Assembly: GCF_000720455.1 (NCBI RefSeq)
Contig: NZ_JOAK01000001.1
Location: 1 to 64,000, forward strand
From: Streptomyces virginiae
GTDB taxonomy: Bacteria > Actinomycetota > Actinomycetes > Streptomycetales > Streptomycetaceae
Reading direction: 5' to 3'
Length of the DNA stretch: 64,000 nucleotides
The position numbers were made by a program, and so were the translations under genes. Positions 1 to 7,507 of this stretch are shown one piece after another. Within the stretch, counting starts at the first letter, position 1; each line of letters opens with the position of its first letter. Below the pieces are notes generated by a model. The model did not search any database and was not told the DNA's origin. It was given only the letters and a program-made list of their open reading frames with translations.

Positions 1-75
1 CCCCGCCCCCCGGCGCCGGCCCACCAGCCGCTCGGGCAGCGGCGCCACGACCCCCCGTCGTAGAATCAGCGCATT

Positions 76-915
76 GTGTCTGAGTCCCTGAACCCCACGC
101 CGCCCGCCGTCCCGGACGCCCCCGTCGCCGACTACGCCGCCGACGCCGCGCCGGAGGCGAACTCGTACGTGCCCCCCAAGTGGCGCACCGAGCCCCGCTT
201 CCCCGACGGCCCCGCCCCGGACCCGGCCGGCTCGCACCACGAGCGGCGGATCCGGAGCTTCCAGCCCCGGCGCAGCCGGGTCACCACCGGCCAGGGCGAG
301 GCCCTCAAGCGGCTCTGGGGCACCTGGGGCCTGGACATCGACGGCCACTCGGTCATCGACCTCAAGGCGCTCTTCGACGGCCTCCCGGTCGTCCTGGAGA
401 TCGGCTTCGGCATGGGCGAGGCCACCGCGCAGATGGCCGCCGCCGACCCGGCGACCGGCATCCTCGCCGCCGACGTGCACACCCCCGGCCAGGGCAACCT
501 CCTCGCCCTCGCCGAGCGGGGCGGCCTCGACAACGTGCGCGTCGCCAACGGCGACGCGATCATCCTGCTCCGCGAGATGCTCCCGCCCGACTCGCTCGCC
601 GGGATCCGCGTGTACTTCCCGGACCCGTGGCCCAAGGCCCGCCACCACAAGCGCCGGCTGATCCAGCCCGAGTTCCTCACCCTGGCGGCCACGCGCATGG
701 CACCCGGAGCCGTACTGCACTGCGCGACCGACTGGGAGCCGTACGCCGAGCAGATGCTCGAAGTCCTCACGGCCCACCCCGACTTCGAGAACACCCGGCC
801 CGACGGCGGCTACTCCCCGCGCCCCGACTTCCGGCCCCTCACCCGCTTCGAGGGCCAGGGCCTCGACAAGGGACACGTCGTACACGACTTGCTCTTCCGT
901 CGCACGGAGAACTGA
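76..915 (+). CDS. trmB: tRNA (guanine-N7)-methyltransferase TrmB
   Basis: Methylates N7 of G46 in the variable loop of tRNAs using S-adenosylmethionine; cytosolic. The 279-residue protein has a disordered Pro/Ala-rich N-terminus (about 1-55) and then the class I methyltransferase fold, with SAM loop LEIGFGMGEAT at 107-117 and the family signature FPDPWPKARHHKRRL at 181-195. It is longer than the E. coli enzyme mainly through the N-terminal extension, as usual in actinobacteria. Start is GTG. A -10-like TAGAAT at 61-66 leaves only nine bases before the GTG and there is no Shine-Dalgarno, so translation is probably leaderless. The next gene begins 43 bases after the stop but has its own promoter-like box. 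Confidence 0.95.
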   Translation: MSESLNPTPPAVPDAPVADYAADAAPEANSYVPPKWRTEPRFPDGPAPDPAGSHHERRIRSFQPRRSRVTTGQGEALKRLWGTWGLDIDGHSVIDLKALFDGLPVVLEIGFGMGEATAQMAAADPATGILAADVHTPGQGNLLALAERGGLDNVRVANGDAIILLREMLPPDSLAGIRVYFPDPWPKARHHKRRLIQPEFLTLAATRMAPGAVLHCATDWEPYAEQMLEVLTAHPDFENTRPDGGYSPRPDFRPLTRFEGQGLDKGHVVHDLLFRRTEN

Positions 916-958
916 CAACGTCACCGCGCGTGTCAGGGCGGATCGCTAGGGTCATGAT

Positions 959-2374
959 GTGTTCCGAGCACTCCGCCCCGTGCTCGCACGTCCGTCCGCC
1001 ACGGTCCGCACGTGCGTGCTCCTCGTCCTGCTCGCCGCCACCGGCATCGCCATCCTCGAACTCGTGCGGGAGCAGACCGGCACCCCGGGCTTCTTCGTCG
1101 GCCTCGGTCTGGCCCTGCTGCCGGTGGCCCCGCTCATGGCGGCCTTCCGGTGGCTGGGCCGGGCCGCGCCCGCGCCCTGGCCCCAGTTGCTGTTCTGCTT
1201 CGGCTGGGGTGCCTGCACCGCGGCGCTGATCGCCATACTGGCCAACAACTTCGCCACCGAGTGGATAGCCGCGGCCACCGCAGACCCCTCGGGGGCGGAC
1301 CACCTCGGCTCGATCGCCATCGCCCCGGTGGTGGAGGAGAGCGCCAAGGCGGCCGCGCTGCTGCTGGTGTTCGTGTTCCGCAGACGGCATTTCACCGGGC
1401 CCGCCGACGGTTTCGTGGTGGCGGGCTTCACCGCCACCGGCTTCGCCTTCACCGAGAACATCCTCTACCTCGGCAACGCCTTCGTTCAGGACCTGGCCGA
1501 CGGCACGGGCGTACTGGACTCGGTGACCGCGGCGACCTTCTTCGTACGGATCGTGCTGTCGCCGTTCGCGCACCCGCTGTTCACGGTGCTCACCGGGCTC
1601 GGTGTCGGGGCGGCGGCCGTCAGCGCGGGCCGCTCGCGCCGGGTCGGCCTGCCCCTGCTCGGCCTGGCGCTGGCCATGGGAATGCACGCCCTGTGGAACG
1701 GCTCCTCGCAGTTCGGGGACGACGGCTTCTACGTGATGTACGTCTGCGTGATGGTCCCGATGTTCGGGCTGCTGGTGTGGCTGGCCGTGCGGATAAGGCA
1801 CCGCCGGCTGCGGGCCGTCGCCGGGGAGCTGGCGCTGTACGCGGCCGCGGGCTGGCTGGCCCCCGCCGAGGTGCCCGCCCTGGCCTCGATGCCGGCCCGG
1901 TCGCTGGCCCGTGCCCTGGCGCGGCGCAGCGGGGGCCGGGCCGCCGGACGCGCGGTCGCCCGCTACGAGGCGGACGCCGCCGCCCTGGCGCTGCTGCGGA
2001 ACCGGGCGCGCCGCGGGGGAGCGCTGCGAGAGGCGGATTTCGCGGGTCGGGAACGGGAGTTGCTGCACAGGCTGTGGCAGCGCCGCGCGACGGCGGGACC
2101 CGCCCTGGCCCGTGCGGCGGTGATGGAGGAGCTGCTTCCGCCCTGGTTCGATCCGCTGGCGCCGGCGGCCGCGGCGGAGGTTCCCCAGCCGCGACGGGAA
2201 GAGCGGTGGGGAGGCCGGCGGCAGGAGCGGCGGGAAGACCGATGGCAGGAGCGGCGCGGGCCTCGGCGCCCGGAGCCCTCCCTCAGACGTTCAGACCCTT
2301 GGACTCCAGCCACGCCAGCGGGTCCGTCGTCGATCCGCCCTTGCGCACTTCCAGGTGGAGATGGGGTCCGGTGA
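959..2374 (+). CDS. PrsW-family intramembrane metalloprotease
   Basis: Multi-pass membrane protein of 471 residues. The first ~280 residues hold about eight hydrophobic segments and the PrsW catalytic pattern: VVEESAK (E126, E127), FTEN (E156), HPLF (H195) and GMHALWNG (H233), the expected glutamates and metal-binding histidines. In Bacillus PrsW performs site-1 cleavage of an anti-sigma factor; the substrate here is unknown. The C-terminal ~190 residues are cytosolic, Ala/Arg-rich and end in Arg/Trp/Glu repeats. GTG start; TAGGGT at 947-952 is six bases upstream, suggesting a leaderless message. The 3' end overlaps the convergent M23 peptidase gene by 92 bases. Confidence 0.85.
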   Translation: MFRALRPVLARPSATVRTCVLLVLLAATGIAILELVREQTGTPGFFVGLGLALLPVAPLMAAFRWLGRAAPAPWPQLLFCFGWGACTAALIAILANNFATEWIAAATADPSGADHLGSIAIAPVVEESAKAAALLLVFVFRRRHFTGPADGFVVAGFTATGFAFTENILYLGNAFVQDLADGTGVLDSVTAATFFVRIVLSPFAHPLFTVLTGLGVGAAAVSAGRSRRVGLPLLGLALAMGMHALWNGSSQFGDDGFYVMYVCVMVPMFGLLVWLAVRIRHRRLRAVAGELALYAAAGWLAPAEVPALASMPARSLARALARRSGGRAAGRAVARYEADAAALALLRNRARRGGALREADFAGRERELLHRLWQRRATAGPALARAAVMEELLPPWFDPLAPAAAAEVPQPRREERWGGRRQERREDRWQERRGPRRPEPSLRRSDPWTPATPAGPSSIRPCALPGGDGVR

Positions 2375-3305
2375 CGTTCCCGGTGGCGCCGACCCGGCCG
2401 ATGGTGTCGCCGGTGCCGACCGAGCCCGAGGTCACCGACATCGAGGAGAGGTGGCAGTACCAGATCTCCGTGCCGTCCTCGAGCTCCAGCACGATCCGGT
2501 AGCCATACGCCCCGGACCAGCCGGCCGAGGTGATCTTGCCGGCTCCCACGGCCTTGACCGGGGTGCCGGTCGGCGCCGCGAAGTCGAGGCCGGTGTGGTG
2601 GCCGGAGGACCACATGGAGCCGGAGACCCCGTAGTGCGAGGTGAGGGTGTAGGCGGAGGTGGGCAGGGACCAGCTTCCGGCCGCTGCGGCGGGACGCTCC
2701 TGCGCCGCCTTGGCCTCGGCGGCCTTCCTGGCGGACTCGGCTTCCTCCGCGGCCTTCGCCTCGGCCTGCGCCTTGGCCTCCTCGGCCGCCTGACGGGCCG
2801 CTTCCAGCTTGTCCTTCGCCTCCTGGGCGGCCGCCACCTGCGCGGCGCGCTCGGCCTCCGCGCGCGCCTTCGCCTCGGCGGCCTCGTGCTGCGATTCGGC
2901 CTGCTGGAGGATGCGGTTGCGCAGGAGCTCGCCGGCGTCCGCACCGCGGCCCGCCTGCTGGGCGATGATCCCGGTCGTCCCACCGCGCTCGGCCTCGGCC
3001 TCCTGGCCGGAACCTCCGTCGCCCTGACGGTCGTTGTCCCCGGTCACCAGGCCGGGAAGGGAGGGCAGGGATATCGCGACCTGCGGCCGGTCCTGCGCGG
3101 TGGCGATGCCACTGGCGCCGACGGCGGCGATGACACCGACGCCGAGGACGGTGGAGCTGCGGGCAAGTCCCCCGCGCTGCTTGGCCACACGGTGCTTGCC
3201 CCGGACCGGACGGACCGTGTCCTCGGTGGGGTTCCACTCGCCCCAGGCACCCGCGGTGGGCGGCTCCTGGATCTCGATGCCTTCAGGAGCAGGCGAGTTG
3301 GAGGC
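2283..3305 (-). CDS. Secreted M23 peptidase (LytM-type) with coiled-coil stalk
   Basis: Cell-wall endopeptidase of about 340 residues. A cytosolic N-terminus with basic residues precedes one hydrophobic segment (about 50-70), so it is either secreted or anchored. A long Ala/Glu/Lys-rich coiled coil (about 125-205) follows, then the M23 domain with GHHTGLDFAAP (zinc His and Asp, about 236-244) and GPHLHLEVR near the end. Known relatives cut peptidoglycan cross-bridges. I chose GTG at 3305 because GAGGAG lies nine bases upstream; an in-frame start at 3341 would lack a ribosome site. A possible promoter (TTGGAA at 3412-3417, TATTAC at 3391-3396, read on this strand) lies about 90 bases upstream. 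Confidence 0.88.
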   Translation of the reverse strand, partial: ASNSPAPEGIEIQEPPTAGAWGEWNPTEDTVRPVRGKHRVAKQRGGLARSSTVLGVGVIAAVGASGIATAQDRPQVAISLPSLPGLVTGDNDRQGDGGSGQEAEAERGGTTGIIAQQAGRGADAGELLRNRILQQAESQHEAAEAKARAEAERAAQVAAAQEAKDKLEAARQAAEEAKAQAEAKAAEEAESARKAAEAKAAQERPAAAAGSWSLPTSAYTLTSHYGVSGSMWSSGHHTGLDFAAPTGTPVKAVGAGKITSAGWSGAYGYRIVLELEDGTEIWYCHLSSMSVTSGSVGTGDTIGRVGATGNVTGPHLHLEVRKGGSTTDPLAWLESKGLNV

Positions 3306-3600
3306 CACGGGGGCACACTCCTCATTGACACGCACGCGCACGGTGCCGTCTCTTGCGACGGCCGGGACGACCGCGCTGCGTTATCGAAAGGTAATAGAAG
3401 TGAGGGAGTGATTCCAAGCTGTTGCGCTTGATCGTTCCCACCAATTGGCCACAGCCTGGCTTGCTTTGGCCATTCCTTATCGCCCCATAACTGGATCAAC
3501 TAGGGCAAAAATCAAACGACTCACCCATCTCCCCAGCCACAAGCTTGTCATGACTGACCCTCAATCAGCTTGCACACAGCGCCCGTTCGATCACACACCG
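3306..3600. other. AT-richer intergenic region upstream of the M23 peptidase
   Basis: About 295 bases without a convincing gene, noticeably richer in A and T than its surroundings. It must carry the promoter of the peptidase gene and the 3' end of the phosphatase transcript. I looked for the c-di-AMP (ydaO) riboswitch known before other Streptomyces cell-wall hydrolase genes and did not find its conserved blocks. A TGGCC...GGCCA inverted repeat around 3455-3473 is the only obvious symmetry. Confidence 0.5.
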
Positions 3601-4797
3601 TCACACGACGTCGTCCGCCCGTCGCACCACCGGCACGGCCCGCCGCCGCTCCACCCGGCTCCGCTCCTGCCACCGCCGCCCGGGCCTGCCCACCGCGAGC
3701 AGCGCCATGTCGTCCGTCGTCCCGCCGCCCGTGTGCCGCCGCACGTCGCTGCTCAGCGCGCCGAGCAGGGCCTGCGGCCCGGACACGATCCGGCCGCGCA
3801 GCCGGGCCGCCGGATCGTAGAAGTCCCCCGCCCGGTCGCGGGCCTCCGTCAGCCCGTCCGTGTAGAGCAGCAGGGTGGCCCCCGTCGGGAAGGCCCACTG
3901 CTGGGCCCGGCCCGGCCGGCCGCCCAGATCCGCCATGCCGAGCGGCAGGGCGGGCTCCGCCGGGGCGAGGACCGCGAGGTCCCCGTTCCCGTACAGCAGC
4001 AGCGGCTCGGGGTGGCCCCGGTTGAGCAGCCGCAGCACCTCCGACTCCGGCGGGATCTCCCCGAGCACGCACGTCGTGAACCCCTCCACCGCGTCCAGGC
4101 CCTCCCGCCGGGCGCCCTCCCGGGCCAGGGCGCGCTCCAGCCGCTGCGCCACCGCCTCCAGCGTCGGCTCGGTCTCCGCCGCCTCCCGGAACGCCCCGAG
4201 GACCACCGCGACGGCCTCGACCGCCCCCAGCCCCTTGCCCCGTACGTCCCCCACCGCCAGGCGCACCCCGTACGGGGTCTCCTGCACGGCGTACAGGTCC
4301 CCGCCGATGAAGGCGTCGGCCTGCGCGGCCTCGTACCAGGCGCACACCTCCAGCCCTCCGATGCGCCCGGCGGGCCTCGGCAGCACCGCCCGCTGCGCGG
4401 CCTCCGCGATCCCGCGGGCGGAGGCGAGCCGTTCGCCGCTGCGCCGCACCACACGGTTGATCAGGAGCGCCAGCCCGGCCACGGTCACCATCGTGGCCAG
4501 CTCGGTCAGCCCCTGGGCCGTCCAGCCGGTGCCGTGGTGGAGGTGCAGCAGGAACACCGCGAGGACGGCCACCGCTCCGGTCACGGCCGTGGCCCACAGG
4601 GTGTACAGCGGGGCGGCGATCAGCGGGGCCGCGGAGAAGGACGGGGATCCCGTGAAACTGGGCGGCGTCAGCAGGTCGAAGGCCAGACCGGCGGCGATCA
4701 GCACGCCCGGCAGCACCCGGAGCACGCGCCGGGCCGTACCGCTCCCGCGGCCGGCCGCCCGCCGCCCGCCGCTGCCCTTCCGGCCCAGCCCCACCAC
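3601..4797 (-). CDS. Membrane SpoIIE-type PP2C serine phosphatase
   Basis: About 398 residues. A basic N-terminus is followed by about four membrane segments (35-130) and a cytosolic SpoIIE/PP2C phosphatase domain with metal-binding motifs GGDLY, GDVRGKG, LLLYTDGLTEA and TTDDMALL. In Streptomyces this class dephosphorylates anti-anti-sigma factors or regulates sporulation and stress signalling; there is no linked anti-sigma gene, so its partner is unknown. The start was set at GTG 4797, preceded by AGGAGAG with five-base spacing; the frame stays open to an ATG at 4950 but the extra residues are low-complexity. Confidence 0.82.
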   Translation of the reverse strand: MVGLGRKGSGGRRAAGRGSGTARRVLRVLPGVLIAAGLAFDLLTPPSFTGSPSFSAAPLIAAPLYTLWATAVTGAVAVLAVFLLHLHHGTGWTAQGLTELATMVTVAGLALLINRVVRRSGERLASARGIAEAAQRAVLPRPAGRIGGLEVCAWYEAAQADAFIGGDLYAVQETPYGVRLAVGDVRGKGLGAVEAVAVVLGAFREAAETEPTLEAVAQRLERALAREGARREGLDAVEGFTTCVLGEIPPESEVLRLLNRGHPEPLLLYGNGDLAVLAPAEPALPLGMADLGGRPGRAQQWAFPTGATLLLYTDGLTEARDRAGDFYDPAARLRGRIVSGPQALLGALSSDVRRHTGGGTTDDMALLAVGRPGRRWQERSRVERRRAVPVVRRADDVV

Positions 4798-4961
4798 ACG
4801 CTCTCCTGCCGCCCGGTCCCGTCCCACGGGTGCGGGCCCGCCGCCGCGCCCCTCAAGGCTGGCCGCAGGTACGGGCGTACGGCGACCCGGCGGCGGCCGT
4901 GCGGGTGACGGGGCGCGGGAAGGTGGGACATCACGAGGGGCCGGGAACACGGCGGGGACAC

Positions 4962-4999
4962 GACGAAGGCCCGGCTCCCAAGGGAACCGGGCCTTCGTC
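4962..4999 (-). terminator. Hairpin terminator of the initiator tRNA gene
   Basis: A perfect 13-base-pair stem (4962-4974 with 4987-4999) and a 12-base loop lie directly after the 3' end of the initiator tRNA on the minus strand. There is no long T run, as is usual in this genome. Confidence 0.7.
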
Positions 5000-5004
5000 T
5001 TCAG

Positions 5005-5078
5005 TAGCGGGGACAGGATTTGAACCTGCGACCTCTGGGTTATGAGCCCAGCGAGCTACCGAGCTGCTCCACCCCGCG
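5005..5078 (-). tRNA. Initiator tRNA-fMet (CAT)
   Basis: A 74-base cloverleaf without encoded CCA. Two initiator features are visible: the first acceptor pair is a C1-U72 mismatch, and the anticodon stem ends in three G-C pairs (GGGCTCATAACCC). The same C1-U72 form is known from mycobacterial initiator tRNA. Confidence 0.96.
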
Positions 5079-5381
5079 TCGGTGAACACAACTCTACGGC
5101 ATCTTGGAGCGGCCCTCCGCCAATTAACCGTCGGTCCGCCCCAGGATGGACATCGCCGCAGGTCAAAGGCCTAAATCCGGCCCGAAACCGGCATCGCGCG
5201 AACGAAGATCATCTCTGTTGCACGCCGGTGACACTGCAGGGATGGTTCCGCGATCGGATCCGGGCGAAGATTCATCTGTCGCCGAGGCCAGGGGGACAGA
5301 CGAACCGGCCGGACGACACAGACCACACCAAACGGCTCGGCACTCTGCCGATGCCCTCGTGATTCCTGGGGGGAGTCCACC
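5079..5381. other. Divergent intergenic region
   Basis: About 300 bases between the initiator tRNA (minus) and the surface-protein gene (plus). On the minus strand TAGAGT at about 5092-5097 is a plausible -10 box for the tRNA. Open frames here have no ribosome site or recognisable product. Nothing else is evident. Confidence 0.4.
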
Positions 5382-6641
5382 ATGTCCGTTCGCACCGCAG
5401 CCGCCATCGCAGTCGTCGCCGGCGTTGTCACCACTCTGCTGCCGCTCTCGGCCACCGCCGCGTCCGCCGCACCCGCCACCGACGACCACGCCGTGCTGCG
5501 TACGGAGATGGGCGCTCCCGTCCCCAGCGGCCCGCTGACCCGCGGCGGCGCCACCGAGACCTTCGACCTCACGGTGAAGAACCCGACCGGCAAGGCCGTC
5601 GAGTACAAGCCGTGGATGCTCCTCGACGCCAAGGGCCCGAGCCTGCTCCAGAAGGACGACGTCGTCTTCAAGGTCGAGGCGGTGGACGCCCCGGCGACCA
5701 AGGCCTCGGTCGGCCAGCAGGACGGCGAGTGGCAGGGCCTGTTCTCCCCGTCCGCCGGTGAGCCCGGCCAGGGCTTCGACATTCCCGCGAACGGCAAGAT
5801 GACCTGGAAGGTCACCCTCGGTCTCGGCGCGAACTACCCCACCAACAACGGCGACTTCAACTTCACCGCCAGCAGCTACAACAACTCCGTCGCGCCCGGC
5901 GGCGCGGACTCCCACCTCTTCAAGGTCGACCCGCAGATCAAGACGGGCGAGCTGAAGACCTGGTTCAAGCAGGTCAGTTCGGGCAAGGACGGCCAGGAGC
6001 AGCGCGCGTACCTGGACCTGAACTACCAGGCCACCGGCGACGGCACGTTCAACGTCCCGCTCGCCACCAGCCTGACCCTGTCCCACCCCGGCGAGGAGAA
6101 GGCCGACTTCCGCCTCCAGGCCCTGATCGACGGCCGCTGGCAGGACCTGAACGCCAAGGACAGCCGCTACGAGCTGCCGCGCATCGCCAAGGGCTTCGGC
6201 GCCGCCTCCGGCGTCCACACCCAGCCGCTGCGGCTCAGCCTGGGCAGGGACACCAAGCTGACGAAGCGCACCGTCATCACGATGGAGGCCGAGGTCCGCC
6301 AGGCCGAGGGCAACACCTGGCCGCTCCTGACCGCCCCGGTGCAGTTCCCGCTGGCCCCGATCGCCGAGCCGGACCCGACCGGGCCGACCACCAACCCGAC
6401 CACCAACCCCACCACCAGCCCGTCCCCGACCCCCACCCCGTCCTCCACCTCCCCCGTGAAGCAGGCCGTCGCCACCACCACGGGCAACTCCAACGTGGCG
6501 ACCACGGGCTCCTCCACGGGCTCCCTGGCCACCACCGGCGCCGGCTCGTCCACCGGCCTGTACGCGGGCCTCGCCGCGGCCCTGGTCGCGCTCGGCGCGG
6601 CCGCCGCCTGGCTCGGCCGTCGCCGCCGCACCAACGCCTGA
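5382..6641 (+). CDS. Secreted cell-wall protein with LAxTG sortase signal
   Basis: A 419-residue exported protein. It has a signal peptide (about 1-30, AASAA cleavage region), a large beta-rich extracellular part with no catalytic motif I recognise, a Thr/Pro/Ser linker (NPTTNPTTNPTTSPSPTP, about 332-352), and a sorting signal: LATTG at 382-386, a hydrophobic segment, and an RRRR tail. LAxTG is the signal used by class E sortases of Streptomyces, so the protein should be covalently linked to peptidoglycan. ATG start with GGGGGGAG just upstream. A strong hairpin follows the stop. The role of the extracellular part is unknown. Confidence 0.85.
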   Translation: MSVRTAAAIAVVAGVVTTLLPLSATAASAAPATDDHAVLRTEMGAPVPSGPLTRGGATETFDLTVKNPTGKAVEYKPWMLLDAKGPSLLQKDDVVFKVEAVDAPATKASVGQQDGEWQGLFSPSAGEPGQGFDIPANGKMTWKVTLGLGANYPTNNGDFNFTASSYNNSVAPGGADSHLFKVDPQIKTGELKTWFKQVSSGKDGQEQRAYLDLNYQATGDGTFNVPLATSLTLSHPGEEKADFRLQALIDGRWQDLNAKDSRYELPRIAKGFGAASGVHTQPLRLSLGRDTKLTKRTVITMEAEVRQAEGNTWPLLTAPVQFPLAPIAEPDPTGPTTNPTTNPTTSPSPTPTPSSTSPVKQAVATTTGNSNVATTGSSTGSLATTGAGSSTGLYAGLAAALVALGAAAAWLGRRRRTNA

Positions 6642-6661
6642 TCGCACCTCCCCACACCCCC

Positions 6662-6697
6662 GAAGCGCCCCGCCCGATCCCTCGGGCGGGGCGCTTC
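6662..6697. terminator. Bidirectional terminator hairpin
   Basis: A 16-base-pair perfect stem (6662-6677 with 6682-6697) with a 4-base loop sits between the convergent surface-protein and GNAT genes and can serve both. Confidence 0.75.
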
Positions 6698-6716
6698 ACG
6701 TTGCGCGCGGACGCGG

Positions 6717-7232
6717 TCAGGCGGCGGCCGGTTCGCGGTGGCGGGTCAGGACGCGCGTGGTGGAGCCGTCGTCCTCCCGCACGTCACGGACGTGCGTGAA
6801 GCCGATGCGGGTCAGCAGGGCCAGGGACGCCGTGTTGGGCGCGGCCACCGTGGCGTGCACCTCGGTCAGGCCCAGGCCGTCGAAGGCGTGACGGACGACG
6901 GCCTCCGCGACCTCGGTGCCCAGTCCGGATCCCCAGGTCTCGGGTGCCAGGGCGTAGATGATCTCGTGGCCGTCGACCTCGTCGGTCCGTTTGATCTCGG
7001 CGTGCCCGACCAGCCGCCCGTCCCGGCGTACGGCCCAGACGTCGAAGAGGTCCTCGGCGTAGACCTTCGTGAAGACCCGCCCGAACAGGGCGCGGTCCTC
7101 GGCCTCGGTGGCGGGACCGTCCCCCATCCACCGGGAGACCCGGGTGTCCTGGAAGAGGGCCACGAAGGCTTCCTCGTCCTCGGGGGTGTACGGGTCGAGC
7201 AGCAGGCGTTCGGTACGCAGAACCGGGGTCAC
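6717..7232 (-). CDS. GNAT-family N-acetyltransferase (RimJ/RimL type)
   Basis: A 171-residue single-domain acetyltransferase. It opens with the typical RTERLLLDPYTPEDEEAF stretch, then LVGHAEIK and the acetyl-CoA-binding region WGSGLGTEVAEAVVRHAF, and ends with ASLALLTRIGFTHV. Close relatives acetylate N-termini of ribosomal proteins or small amines; the substrate cannot be told from sequence. GTG start; read on this strand a TAGCGT box (7240-7245) lies seven bases upstream with no ribosome site, suggesting leaderless translation. Confidence 0.85.
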   Translation of the reverse strand: MTPVLRTERLLLDPYTPEDEEAFVALFQDTRVSRWMGDGPATEAEDRALFGRVFTKVYAEDLFDVWAVRRDGRLVGHAEIKRTDEVDGHEIIYALAPETWGSGLGTEVAEAVVRHAFDGLGLTEVHATVAAPNTASLALLTRIGFTHVRDVREDDGSTTRVLTRHREPAAA

Positions 7233-7312
7233 GACGGTGACGCTACCGCCTGCCGCCCGCGCGGTTCCTCCGGTTTACGGCCCGCCCCCGGCGCCCGCCC
7301 CGGACACAGCAC

Positions 7313-7345
7313 AGCGCCCCGTCCGCGAAGGGCGGACGGGGCGCT
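7313..7345 (-). terminator. Terminator of tRNA-Lys
   Basis: A 13-base-pair perfect stem (7313-7325 with 7333-7345), seven-base loop, directly after the tRNA-Lys 3' end on the minus strand. Confidence 0.7.
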
Positions 7346-7353
7346 GGGAGCGG

Positions 7354-7426
7354 TAGGCCATGTCGGACTCGAACCGACAACCAACGGATTAAAAGTCCGC
7401 TGCTCTGCCAATTGAGCTAATGGCCC
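7354..7426 (-). tRNA. tRNA-Lys (TTT)
   Basis: A 73-base cloverleaf; anticodon loop CTTTTAA gives anticodon UUU. Acceptor stem GGGCCAT pairs with ATGGCCT including a G1-U72 wobble. CCA is not encoded. Confidence 0.96.
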
Positions 7427-7507
7427 TCCGGGTGCTCACCCCAGAGCATAGCCGGACAGCGCCGGTCAGCCGATCGGGTATCGACCGACCGGCCTGTCGG
7501 CGTCAGT

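Noticed and set aside
1..48. Possible start of a divergent gene (GTG at 48 on the minus strand)
   Set aside because: Only 16 codons are visible (VAPLPERLVG...), the G-run is too close to the GTG to be a ribosome site, and nothing recognisable is encoded.
3306..3560. c-di-AMP (ydaO) riboswitch before the M23 peptidase
   Set aside because: Known before other Streptomyces wall hydrolases, but its conserved sequence blocks are not present here.
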